The notes under the pieces were generated by a model. The model searched no databases. It was not told where the DNA came from and saw only the letters and a program-made list of their open reading frames with translations. Shown here one piece after another: positions 26,541-34,609 of a stretch of DNA of 43,799 nucleotides. Origin of the DNA: Clostridium puniceum. GTDB lineage: Bacteria > Bacillota > Clostridia > Clostridiales > Clostridiaceae. How positions within the stretch are numbered: position 1 is the stretch's first letter; each line of letters starts with the position of its first letter. The stretch lies in NCBI RefSeq assembly GCF_002006345.1, contig NZ_LZZM01000189.1, forward strand, positions 1-43,799, in the 5' to 3' direction. A program made the position numbers and the translations under genes.

Positions 26541-26714
26541 CTATAATAATTGATAAAATTGACTGAATATTTGTTGATGAGTATTAACTAATTGATTAAC
26601 ATAAGATTTAAGCTCAGCGTCTTGAATTTGGTTTGCATAATCTGTGCATTTTGTTTTCATGTGTTTTTCATGATTTAAAGCATCTTGAATATATGATAAT
26701 TCTTTTGGACTCAT
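26541..26714 (-). CDS. Short CotF-like spore coat protein
   Basis: 57 residues. It begins MSPKELSYIQDALNHEKHMK and continues TKCTDYANQIQ to QFYQLL. AAGGAGGTGATTTC gives an excellent ribosome site. Helical, with the HEK...K......I.D.EL pattern of the CotF C-terminal half; the neighbour resembles the other half, so the pair may form a two-part coat module. The stop is 19 bases before the next gene's start, and that interval carries its ribosome site. Confidence 0.8.
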   Translation of the reverse strand: MSPKELSYIQDALNHEKHMKTKCTDYANQIQDAELKSYVNQLVNTHQQIFSQFYQLL

Positions 26715-26883
26715 GAAATCACCTCCTTAATTAATTTAAAATAGCTTTTACAAATGTATTATGTGATAAATATAATTTTTTATACTATAGACTTATTGAT
26801 ACAAAAAAATTATAGTGATATTATTTTAATAATATTAATGGCTTTTTGAGAAAATAAAAATTAGTTAGAAAGATAGATCAAAA

Positions 26884-27072
26884 ATGATTAAGAGTGAAAT
26901 ATTTTATATTGAAAATGTGCTCTTAGATTTTAATCCTAAATCATATGATGCCTCAAAAATTGATAGCAAAAAAACAAAGGGAATATATATGAATATATTT
27001 CAAAGTGAAGAAGGGGCAATACTTAATAGAGGAAACATAAATAAATATGAGAATAAAAAATACTTTCATTAA
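26884..27072 (+). CDS. Possible small protein, 62 residues
   Basis: Not recognised; charged, with no membrane segment. The ribosome site is poor (only AGAAAG 14 bases away). A clear terminator 44 bases after the stop suggests that something upstream is transcribed, which gives the frame some support. It could be spurious in this AT-rich gap. Confidence 0.35.
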   Translation: MIKSEIFYIENVLLDFNPKSYDASKIDSKKTKGIYMNIFQSEEGAILNRGNINKYENKKYFH

Positions 27073-27116
27073 TATAATGTAAATATAAAATTGCAATAAT
27101 TAAGGTTAATTGAAAG

Positions 27117-27152
27117 ACTCATATCATTCAATGAAATGATATGAGTTTTTTG
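27117..27152 (+). terminator. Rho-independent terminator
   Basis: ACTCATATCATT and AATGATATGAGT pair around CAATGA, followed by TTTTTTGAT. Well formed and placed after the small frame ending at 27072. Confidence 0.85.
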
Positions 27153-27258
27153 ATAAAAGTGTTAAAATAATAATGAGATATAAGTTATGAATAGATTATA
27201 TGTCTAAAGGAAAAAAATAATAAGTATAACACCATAGTTAATGTTAGGAGATGTAGAA

Positions 27259-27951
27259 ATGAGCGATTTAAGCGATTTAAAAGAATTGACAAAAGCTAAA
27301 GCAGAACAAGAAATGAAGGAATTAAAAGATAAGATAATTGAAAGATTAAGCTCTATTAAAAGAGATGGAATAGATGAATTAATTAAATACCTTGAAGAAA
27401 GAACGGATTATTTTACAGCACCAGCCTCTACAAAATTTCATTCGAATTTTGATGGAGGATTAGCATACCATTCAAATAATGTTGTTGAATTATTAATTCA
27501 TAAAAATAAACAATATAAACTTAATTTAAGTGAGGATACAATTTATCTAACAGGATATTTACACGATCTTTGTAAATGCAATTTGTATGAAAAAACAATG
27601 AGATTAAAAAAGGATGAGATGACGGGGAAATGGATAGGTTATGCGTCTTATGAATTTGATGAGAAAATTCCATTAGGTCATGGAGAAAAAAGTGTAATAT
27701 TACTTCAACAATTTGTAAAATTAAGCTTAGAAGAGTGTTTAATGATAAGATGGCATATGGGGGCATATGTACCTAAAGACGAATATAGGGATTATAATAA
27801 AGCAATAGAAATGTATAAATCAGTTTTAGCATTTAGTAATGCAGATGCAGAAGCATCACATTTTTTAGAAGAAGTAAGAGAGCCTGAACTTTACACAATA
27901 GAAGAATATAACCAATATGTAAAAAATAAAGCTATGAAAAAGAATAATTAA
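27259..27951 (+). CDS. HD-domain phosphohydrolase
   Basis: About 230 residues from ATG 27259 (MSDLSDLKELTKAKA), chosen because TTAGGAG is 8 bases upstream; the longer frame starts at that site. Metal-binding pattern: H in LAYHSNNVVE, HD in YLHDLCKC and a later H in RWHMGAYVP. It resembles clostridial HD proteins annotated as hydrolases. The substrate, probably a nucleotide or nucleic acid end, is unknown. Single gene. Confidence 0.85.
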   Translation: MSDLSDLKELTKAKAEQEMKELKDKIIERLSSIKRDGIDELIKYLEERTDYFTAPASTKFHSNFDGGLAYHSNNVVELLIHKNKQYKLNLSEDTIYLTGYLHDLCKCNLYEKTMRLKKDEMTGKWIGYASYEFDEKIPLGHGEKSVILLQQFVKLSLEECLMIRWHMGAYVPKDEYRDYNKAIEMYKSVLAFSNADAEASHFLEEVREPELYTIEEYNQYVKNKAMKKNN

Positions 27952-28098
27952 CTATATTTACATTTATATGCATAAGAAATACGTAGTATTTTACAAGAAA
28001 ATTAAGCATAAGTGACTTTAAATAAAATTATCCCATATATACAAGAAATATTGTCATAAATAGTAGCAATTTTAAAGATAATATAGTAAAATGTCAAT

Positions 28099-28176
28099 GT
28101 TGTATGATAAAAGTGCTTCAAAAGAAGGTATACTAAAAGGAATAACACGCCAATAATGTTGTGCATAATATACAAC
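28099..28176 (+). promoter_or_regulatory. Possible structured leader upstream of speD
   Basis: GTTGTAT (28099-28105) pairs with ATACAAC (28170-28176) and encloses a small hairpin (CTTC-AAAA-GAAG near 28115-28126). It ends 30 bases before the speD start. No known riboswitch is recognised; polyamine-responsive control is only a possibility. Confidence 0.3.
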
Positions 28177-28206
28177 TATAATTTAATTTGAACTAGAAAG
28201 GTTGTG

Positions 28207-29022
28207 ATGTTAGGGTTGGAAAACAAGCTGAAGTTATACGGCTTTAACAACCTCACAAAAACACTTAGCTTTAACATCTATGATGTATGCTATGCAAAAA
28301 GTGAGCGAGAACAAAAGGACTATATTGCTTACATCGATGAGCAATACAATTCAGAAAGACTTACAAGAATTCTGTGTGATGTAACAGAAAGTATTGGCGC
28401 CCATGTACTTAATATTTCAAAACAAGATTATGATCCTCAAGGAGCAAGTGTAACTATTTTAATATCAGAAGAAACTTTAGCAGTTAAGGAAATAGACGCA
28501 TCTTGTAATAAAGGTGAAATTGAAATTATGAAGACGAGGGAAACTGTTGTTGGGCACTTAGATAAGAGTCATGTAACTGTGCATACTTATCCAGAATATC
28601 ATCCAGATAATTCAATTGCTACTTTTCGTGTGGATATTGATGTAGCCACTTGCGGAGAAGTTTCTCCCTTGAATGCATTAAACTATCTTATAGGAAGTTT
28701 TGATTCAGACATCATAACGATAGATTATCGTGTTAGAGGTTTTACTCGAGATGTTGATGGTAAGAAATTGTTTATAGATCACAAGATGGCATCAATACAA
28801 GAATATATTGATGAAGTCACTTTAAAGAAATATGATGCGATGGATATAAATGTATATCAATCAAATATATTTCATACTAAAATGTTAATAAAAGAAATTG
28901 AACTTCAAAATTATCTTTTTAACAGGGATGTTTATGAAATTAGGCCAAAGGAAAGGCTTGAAATAGAAAGCAACCTACGCAAAGAAATGATTGAAATTTT
29001 CAGTGGAACTAATATATATTAA
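28207..29022 (+). CDS. speD: S-adenosylmethionine decarboxylase proenzyme (E. coli type)
   Basis: About 270 residues, the long bacterial class 1A form. It makes the aminopropyl donor for spermidine. The self-cleavage site is K-S in [15 protein letters not shown] (near residue 120), which generates the pyruvoyl group. STCG-like [17 protein letters not shown] and [12 protein letters not shown] match E. coli SpeD. First gene of the polyamine operon. ATG 28207 lies 5 bases after AAAGG; a GTG one codon earlier is also possible. The leader has a dyad at 28099-28176. Confidence 0.95.
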   Translation: MLGLENKLKLYGFNNLTKTLSFNIYDVCYAKSEREQKDYIAYIDEQYNSERLTRILCDVTESIGAHVLNISKQDYDPQGASVTILISEETLAVKEIDASCNKGEIEIMKTRETVVGHLDKSHVTVHTYPEYHPDNSIATFRVDIDVATCGEVSPLNALNYLIGSFDSDIITIDYRVRGFTRDVDGKKLFIDHKMASIQEYIDEVTLKKYDAMDINVYQSNIFHTKMLIKEIELQNYLFNRDVYEIRPKERLEIESNLRKEMIEIFSGTNIY

Positions 29023-29039
29023 TGGGGGGATTAATAGAG

Positions 29040-30503
29040 ATGAAGAGGAAAGATATGAAATCCCACTCAAGAGCACCAATTTATGAAGCATTAATTGAAT
29101 ATAAAAAGGCTAGAGTGGTTTCGTTTGATGTACCAGGACATAAGCAAGGTAAAGGAAATGCTATGCTTAGAGAGTTTTTAGGAGAGCAATGTTTATCTGT
29201 TGATGTAAATTCAATGAAGCCACTTGATAACCTTTGCCATCCAGTATCAGTTATAAAAGAAGCAGAAGAACTTGCAGCAGATGCTTTTGGTTCAAAACAT
29301 GCATTTTTTATGATAAATGGAACAAGTTCTTCAGTTCAAGCTATGGTTATGAGCGTTTGTAAAAAAGGCGAAAAGATTATAATGCCACGTAATGTTCATA
29401 GAAGTGCTATAAATGCTTTAATAATTAGTGGAGCTATTCCAGTTTATATAAATCCAGGAACAAATAAGAAGTTAGGAATTCCTCTTGGAATGTCAATTGA
29501 GGATATAAAAAGAGCGATTAAAGAAAATCCAGATGCAAAGGCTGTATTGGTAAACAATCCAACCTATTATGGAATTTGCTCGAATTTAAAAGAAATTACT
29601 AAAATTGCACATGAAAATGGAATGTATGTCTTAGTTGATGAGGCACATGGAACTCATTTTTATTTTGGAGAAAATATGCCAATGTCAGCAATAGAAGCTG
29701 GGGCAGATATGGCTGCAATCAGTATGCATAAAACTGGAGGATCTTTAACTCAAAGTTCATTTTTGCTTCTAAACTGTGATTTAAATGTTGGATATGTTCG
29801 TCAAATAATAAACTTGACTCAAACTACAAGTGCATCGTATCTATTAATGTCCTCACTTGATTTAGCAAGAAGAGATTTAGTACTTCATGGTAAAGAAATT
29901 TTCCAAAAGGTTGTTCAAATTTCAGAATATGCAAGAAGTGAAATAAATAAAATAGATGGTTACTATGCGTTTTCAAAAGAATTAATTGATGGGGATGCAG
30001 TTTACGATTTTGATGTAACTAAGCTTTCAATATTCACAAGAGATATAGGACTTGCAGGAATTGAAGTATATGATCTTTTAAGAGATGAATATGGTATTCA
30101 AATTGAATTTGGTGATATTGGAAACATATTGGCAATCATTTCAGTTGGAGATCGTAGTCTTGCAATTGAAAGGTTAATATCTTCATTATCAGAAATTAAA
30201 AGACTACATTCAAGAGATAAAACTGGAATGTTTGATCATGAGTATATTAATCCAGGAGTTGTACTTACACCACAAGAAGCGTTTTACTCACCAAAGGTTT
30301 CAGTGCCAATGAGTGAGAGTAATGAAAAAATATGTGCTGAATTTGTAATGTGTTATCCACCAGGAATACCGATTCTTGCTCCAGGAGAAAAAATAACTAA
30401 AGAAATTTTAGATTATATAAGTTATGCAAAAGAAAAAGGATGTTTTTTAACTGGAACAGAAGATCCTAAAATTGAAAATATTAATATTGTGGAGGAAAAA
30501 TAG
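29040..30503 (+). CDS. speA: PLP-dependent arginine (or related) decarboxylase of the short Orn/Lys/Arg class
   Basis: About 487 residues, the compact B. subtilis SpeA-like form. PLP-binding features: DEAHGTHFYFG, and SMHKTGGSLTQSS with the Schiff-base lysine; NGTSSSVQAM near the N terminus. Most members make agmatine from arginine; ornithine or lysine use cannot be excluded. ATG 29040 has a G-run 10 bases upstream; the frame extends to 29022, overlapping the speD stop, and ATG 29055 is also plausible. No agmatinase gene lies in the cluster, which bears on how agmatine is used. Confidence 0.88.
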   Translation: MKRKDMKSHSRAPIYEALIEYKKARVVSFDVPGHKQGKGNAMLREFLGEQCLSVDVNSMKPLDNLCHPVSVIKEAEELAADAFGSKHAFFMINGTSSSVQAMVMSVCKKGEKIIMPRNVHRSAINALIISGAIPVYINPGTNKKLGIPLGMSIEDIKRAIKENPDAKAVLVNNPTYYGICSNLKEITKIAHENGMYVLVDEAHGTHFYFGENMPMSAIEAGADMAAISMHKTGGSLTQSSFLLLNCDLNVGYVRQIINLTQTTSASYLLMSSLDLARRDLVLHGKEIFQKVVQISEYARSEINKIDGYYAFSKELIDGDAVYDFDVTKLSIFTRDIGLAGIEVYDLLRDEYGIQIEFGDIGNILAIISVGDRSLAIERLISSLSEIKRLHSRDKTGMFDHEYINPGVVLTPQEAFYSPKVSVPMSESNEKICAEFVMCYPPGIPILAPGEKITKEILDYISYAKEKGCFLTGTEDPKIENINIVEEK

Positions 30504-31358
30504 ATGGAGTTATGGTATACAGAACAACATACTGAAAATGTGAGATTTTCAATTAAAGTTGAGAAGGAAATTCATACTGAACAAACTGAATTCCAAAGAA
30601 TAGACGTGTTAGAAGCTAAGGAATTTGGTAGATTTTTTACGTTAGATGGATTAATGATGGTAACGGAAAAGGATGAATTTATTTATCATGATATGATAGT
30701 TCATGTACCAATGGCAACTAATCCTAATATTAAAAAGGTTCTAGTTATAGGTGCTGGAGATGGTGGAACAATAAGAGAACTTACAAGATATAACTCAATA
30801 GAGAAAATTGATATGGTTGAAATTGATAAAAGGGTTGTGGACATTTGTAGGGAATATTTTGAGCAAACAGCATGTAAACTTGACGACGAAAGAGTTAATA
30901 AATTCTATGAAGATGGGTTGAAATTTGTCCGTGATAAAGAAAATGAGTATGATTTAATAATTGTTGATTCGACAGATCCTTTTGGACCAGGAGAAGGATT
31001 ATTTACTAAAGAATTTTATGGTAATTGTTATAAAGCATTAAAGGAAGATGGAATTTTGGTAAATCAACATGAAAGCCCATATTATGATAATGATGCGGCA
31101 GCAATGAAAGAAGCTCATGAAAAGATAAGCCAATTCTTTCCTATCATTAGAGTATATCAAGCGCATATTCCAACATATCCATCAGGGCATTGGTTATTTG
31201 GGTTTGCTTCAAAAATACATCACCCAATTAAAGATTTAGATGCAAATGCTTGGAATAAGTTAAATATAAAAACAAAATATTATAATACAGATCTTCATGT
31301 AGGGTGTTTTGCTTTACCTAATTATGTTAAGGAAATGTTACCAGGAATGACAGAATAA
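30504..31358 (+). CDS. speE: Spermidine synthase family aminopropyltransferase
   Basis: 284 residues. SAM-like binding motif VIGAGDGGTIRELTRY and active-site VDSTDPFGPGEGLFTKEFY with the conserved aspartate. It transfers the aminopropyl group from decarboxylated SAM to putrescine, or in some bacteria to agmatine. It starts immediately after the speA stop, with GTGGAGG at the end of speA as ribosome site. Acceptor specificity is uncertain. Confidence 0.94.
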   Translation: MELWYTEQHTENVRFSIKVEKEIHTEQTEFQRIDVLEAKEFGRFFTLDGLMMVTEKDEFIYHDMIVHVPMATNPNIKKVLVIGAGDGGTIRELTRYNSIEKIDMVEIDKRVVDICREYFEQTACKLDDERVNKFYEDGLKFVRDKENEYDLIIVDSTDPFGPGEGLFTKEFYGNCYKALKEDGILVNQHESPYYDNDAAAMKEAHEKISQFFPIIRVYQAHIPTYPSGHWLFGFASKIHHPIKDLDANAWNKLNIKTKYYNTDLHVGCFALPNYVKEMLPGMTE

Positions 31359-31452
31359 AATTAATGGATAAGTTCTAATTAAAATTGAATATTGTTAATT
31401 AGAATCTGTAGTTATAAAGTAAATAAATTATAAATAAATGGAGGAGTAAAAA

Positions 31453-32655
31453 ATGGGAAAAGCGTTAATTATTGGTGCTGGCGGTGTTGCTAGTGTTGCT
31501 ATTCATAAATGTTGTCAAAATTCAGAGGTATTCGAGGAAATTTGCATTGCTAGTAGAACTTTATCAAAATGTGATGCTATAAAGGCTTCATTAGAAGGAA
31601 AGACTAAGACTAAGATACAAACAGCAAAGGTAGATGCTGATAATGTACCTGAATTAGTAGAACTTATTAATAAATTTAAACCAGAAGTTGTAATAAATCT
31701 TGCCCTTCCTTATCAGGATTTAACAATAATGGATGCTTGTCTAGAAACAAAAGTTCATTATGTTGATACAGCTAATTATGAACCACTTGATACAGCTAAA
31801 TTTGAATATAAATGGCAATGGGCATATAGAGAAAAATTTGAAAAAGCAGGTATAACAGCATTACTTGGTAGTGGTTTTGATCCAGGTGTTACAGGAGTAT
31901 TTAGTGCTTATGCACAAAAACATTATTTTGATGAAATAAACTATATCGATATATTAGATGCTAATGCAGGAGATCATGGATATCCTTTTGCAACTAACTT
32001 TAACCCAGAAATCAACATTCGTGAAATTACAGCTAAGGGTAGTTATTGGGAAGAAGGAAAATGGGTAGAAACAGAACCTCTTGAATTAAAAGAAGTTTAT
32101 GATTTCCCAGAAATAGGACCAAAAGATATGTATTTATTACACCATGAAGAATTAGAATCTTTAGGCTTAAATATTAAAGGAATTAAGAGAATTAGATTCT
32201 GGATGACATTCTCACAAAAGTATATAACACATTTAAATGTACTTGAAAATGTTGGTATGACTTCTATTGAACCAATTGAATATGAAGGACAACAAATAGT
32301 TCCATTACAATTTTTAAAAGCAATTTTACCAGATCCAGCATCACTTGGACCAAGAACAAAAGGTAAGACTAACATAGGTTGTATCTTCCAAGGTAAAAAA
32401 GATGGAAAAGATAAGACTTACTATGTTTATAATGTATGTGATCATGAAGAATGTTATAAAGAAGTTGGTTCTCAAGCAATTTCATATACAACTGGAGTTC
32501 CAGCTATGATAGGTGCCAGCTTAGTAATGAAAGGGTTATGGAAAAAACCAGGAGTATATAATGTAGAAGAATTTGATCCAGATCCATTTATGAAAGAATT
32601 AAATAAATGGGGATTACCATGGAAAGAAGATTTCGCTCCAACTTTAGTTAAGTAG
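31453..32655 (+). CDS. Carboxynorspermidine/carboxyspermidine synthase (saccharopine dehydrogenase-like)
   Basis: 400 residues. Rossmann start ALIIGAGGVASVAIHKCCQN. Family blocks are TANYEPLDTAKFEYKWQWAY and LLGSGFDPGVTGVFSAYAQK. The enzyme condenses aspartate semialdehyde with a diamine and reduces the imine using NADPH. The substrate could be putrescine, diaminopropane or agmatine. Start supported by GGAGG. The gene ends AAG-TAG, the first bases of a dispersed repeat. The decarboxylase partner follows after 301 bases. Confidence 0.93.
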   Translation: MGKALIIGAGGVASVAIHKCCQNSEVFEEICIASRTLSKCDAIKASLEGKTKTKIQTAKVDADNVPELVELINKFKPEVVINLALPYQDLTIMDACLETKVHYVDTANYEPLDTAKFEYKWQWAYREKFEKAGITALLGSGFDPGVTGVFSAYAQKHYFDEINYIDILDANAGDHGYPFATNFNPEINIREITAKGSYWEEGKWVETEPLELKEVYDFPEIGPKDMYLLHHEELESLGLNIKGIKRIRFWMTFSQKYITHLNVLENVGMTSIEPIEYEGQQIVPLQFLKAILPDPASLGPRTKGKTNIGCIFQGKKDGKDKTYYVYNVCDHEECYKEVGSQAISYTTGVPAMIGASLVMKGLWKKPGVYNVEEFDPDPFMKELNKWGLPWKEDFAPTLVK

Positions 32656-32760
32656 ATAAGTGAGAGTCCTAAAAGTGATGCTCCAAATTTTATATTTGGT
32701 CAGCAGAACTTTCTCTGTGAACAGCTATGATTTAATGATGGTCACTTACTCTGTGAGTAT
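32650..32760. repeat. Dispersed intergenic repeat, copy 2
   Basis: It begins with AAGTAG, which holds the stop codon of the upstream gene, and runs through AAGTGAGAGTCCTAAAAGTG and AAATTTTATATTTGG, matching the copy at 8841. The later part (CTATGATTTA...TCACTTACTCTGTGAG, 32725-32757) matches the units at 38857 and 38927. The copy is therefore a mosaic of both forms. Confidence 0.65.
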
Positions 32761-32771
32761 TCAGTAAGTTT

Positions 32772-32811
32772 ATACGAGTCCAGTTTCCTATAAAGGAAAA
32801 TAGACTCGTAT
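32772..32811. other. Hairpin downstream of repeat copy 2
   Basis: ATACGAGTC (32772-32780) pairs with GACTCGTAT (32803-32811), with an inner stem TTTCCT/AGGAAA. There is no T tract, so it is unlikely to be a simple terminator; it may belong to the repeat element. Confidence 0.6.
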
Positions 32812-32856
32812 GTTGACTTGTTATTTGTGAATATAATTTAATATAGGAAATTAAAA

Positions 32857-32890
32857 TAGAAGAAAGTCATTGACTTTCTTCTATATCTTT
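32857..32890 (+). terminator. Probable terminator before the nspC-like gene
   Basis: TAGAAGAAAGTCA and TGACTTTCTTCTA are exact complements separated by one base, so about 11 pairs can form around a short loop; TATCTTTT follows. It may end the speD-to-synthase transcript, leaving the decarboxylase on its own promoter or on readthrough. Confidence 0.6.
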
Positions 32891-32956
32891 TCAATGGTAT
32901 TTTTATACAGGCTATCCTAAAGTGGATTAATTGTTAACTAAAAAGGAGGAATTTTA

Positions 32957-34099
32957 ATGATAGATATAGATGTGAGTAAATTACCATCCCCATGTTACGT
33001 GGTAGATGAAAGACTTATTACAAAAAATTTAGAAACTTTAAAATATGTTCAAGATAGTACAGGGTGTAATATTATTCTTGCAACAAAGGCATTTTCAATG
33101 TTTTCAACTTTTCCTTTAATCGGAAAGTATCTAAAAGGAGTTACTTCAAGTTCTTTACATGAAGCTAGACTTGGATACGAAGAAATGGGCAAAGAAGTAC
33201 ATATTTATGCTCCAGCATACAGAGAAGATGAATTTGATCAGATTATAAAATATTCTGATCATATAGTATTTAATTCATTTAATCAATGGAAGAAATTTAG
33301 AGATAAAGTTAAAAACGTTCAAGGGAAAAAAATTGAATGTGGTATACGTATTAATCCTGAATATTCAGAAATAGAAACGGATATATATAATCCATGTTTT
33401 GAAAATTCAAGGATGGGAGTTACTTTAGCTAATTTTGAAGAAGATGAGCTTGAAGGAATAGATGGATTGCACTTCCATACTATGTGTGAGCAAAATTCTG
33501 ATACTCTTGAACGTACAATAAAAGTTGTAGATGAAAAGTTCGGAAAATACATTAAAAAGATGAAGTGGATTAATTTTGGCGGTGGTCATCATATTACTAG
33601 ACCAGATTATAACATAGAAACTCTAATAAAATCTATTAATGTTATAAAAGACAAATATGGAGTAGAGGTATATCTTGAACCAGGTGAAGCTATTGCATTA
33701 AACACAGGTTTTCTTGTATCGACAGTTTTAGATACAATGAAAAATGGAATGGATATAGCGATACTAGATACTTCAGCAGAATGCCATATGCCGGATGTGC
33801 TTGCAATGCCATATAGACCTAATATTATAGGAGCAGGAAAACCAAATGAATTTGAATTTACTTATAGATTTGGAGGACCAACTTGTCTTGCTGGTGATAT
33901 AATTGGAGACTATTCATTTAAAGAACCATTAAAATCAGGAGATAAACTTGTATTTTGTGATATGGCTATTTATTCAATGGTTAAGAACAATACGTTTAAT
34001 GGAGTAAACCTTCCTGCAATTGTAAAGTATAGTGAAGAAAAAGGATTAGAAGTAATAAAAGAATTTGGATATGAAGATTTCAAAGAGAGGTTATCTTAA
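32957..34099 (+). CDS. nspC: Carboxynorspermidine/carboxyspermidine decarboxylase
   Basis: 380 residues, alanine-racemase-fold PLP enzyme. The PLP lysine is in ILATKAFSMFSTFP. HFHTMCEQNSDTLERTI, GGGHHITRPDYN, YLEPGEAIAL and the dimer-interface cysteine region GGPTCLAGD match NspC/CASDC. It removes the carboxyl group left by the preceding dehydrogenase to give spermidine, norspermidine or aminopropylagmatine. Strong AGGAGG. A terminator follows. Confidence 0.93.
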   Translation: MIDIDVSKLPSPCYVVDERLITKNLETLKYVQDSTGCNIILATKAFSMFSTFPLIGKYLKGVTSSSLHEARLGYEEMGKEVHIYAPAYREDEFDQIIKYSDHIVFNSFNQWKKFRDKVKNVQGKKIECGIRINPEYSEIETDIYNPCFENSRMGVTLANFEEDELEGIDGLHFHTMCEQNSDTLERTIKVVDEKFGKYIKKMKWINFGGGHHITRPDYNIETLIKSINVIKDKYGVEVYLEPGEAIALNTGFLVSTVLDTMKNGMDIAILDTSAECHMPDVLAMPYRPNIIGAGKPNEFEFTYRFGGPTCLAGDIIGDYSFKEPLKSGDKLVFCDMAIYSMVKNNTFNGVNLPAIVKYSEEKGLEVIKEFGYEDFKERLS

Positions 34100-34131
34100 G
34101 AATAATATATACGAAATTTACCCAAATATAG

Positions 34132-34176
34132 AAAAGCATGTGATATTAGATATATCATGTGCTTTTTTCTTTTTTT
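34132..34176 (+). terminator. Terminator of the polyamine block
   Basis: AAAAGCATGTGATA (34132-34145) pairs with TATCATGTGCTTTT (34153-34166) with two G-T wobbles, followed by a long T/C run. A clear boundary before the next cluster. Confidence 0.8.
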
Positions 34177-34609
34177 ACTTATATGATATTTTTTGTATAA
34201 ACTGTTATTTATTTAAAATATAAAATAAATTGACGTTTTATGTTTGTTTATTGATTATTTTCTTTGAGGTGTATGGTCAATATATAATAGTAATTTAATT
34301 ATACTAAAGAAATTTAATCATATACAGTCATTTGATTTATTATTATAAAGTTTATTGATTTGAAAGTCAATATAATTATAGTAAAAGATGGAAAATTAAT
34401 AGTAAAATGAAGAGAAAAAAGTAGAATGATAGTAAAAATGCTTTTACGACTTAATTTGTGCATTTTACGATAAAAGTATTTATTTAATTAAGTATTATGC
34501 GAAAATTTCTAAATGTGACTCAATTAAAAATATGTTGAAATAAATAGTATTATGGAAAATAATGTTATTTGTAAAAAATAAATTTATTGTATACAAGGGG
34601 GATTTAAAA
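34177..34609. other. AT-rich leader region of the tail-like cluster
   Basis: No gene visible. It holds short palindromes (GTAAAAATGCTTTTAC near 34433) and a promoter at 34535-34563. The transcript start would fall near 34570, giving a short leader before the GTG at 34610. Confidence 0.5.
34535..34563 (+). promoter_or_regulatory. Promoter of the tail-like cluster
   Basis: -35 TTGAAA (34535-34540), 17-base spacer, -10 AATAAT (34558-34563). Each box differs from consensus by one base. Its position shows that the ATG at 34562 cannot be the start of the following gene. Confidence 0.6.

Noticed and set aside
34562..34609. Upstream ATG start for the large cluster protein
   Set aside because: The ATG overlaps the -10 box of the promoter and has no ribosome site, while GTG 34610 has AAGGGGG at ideal spacing.
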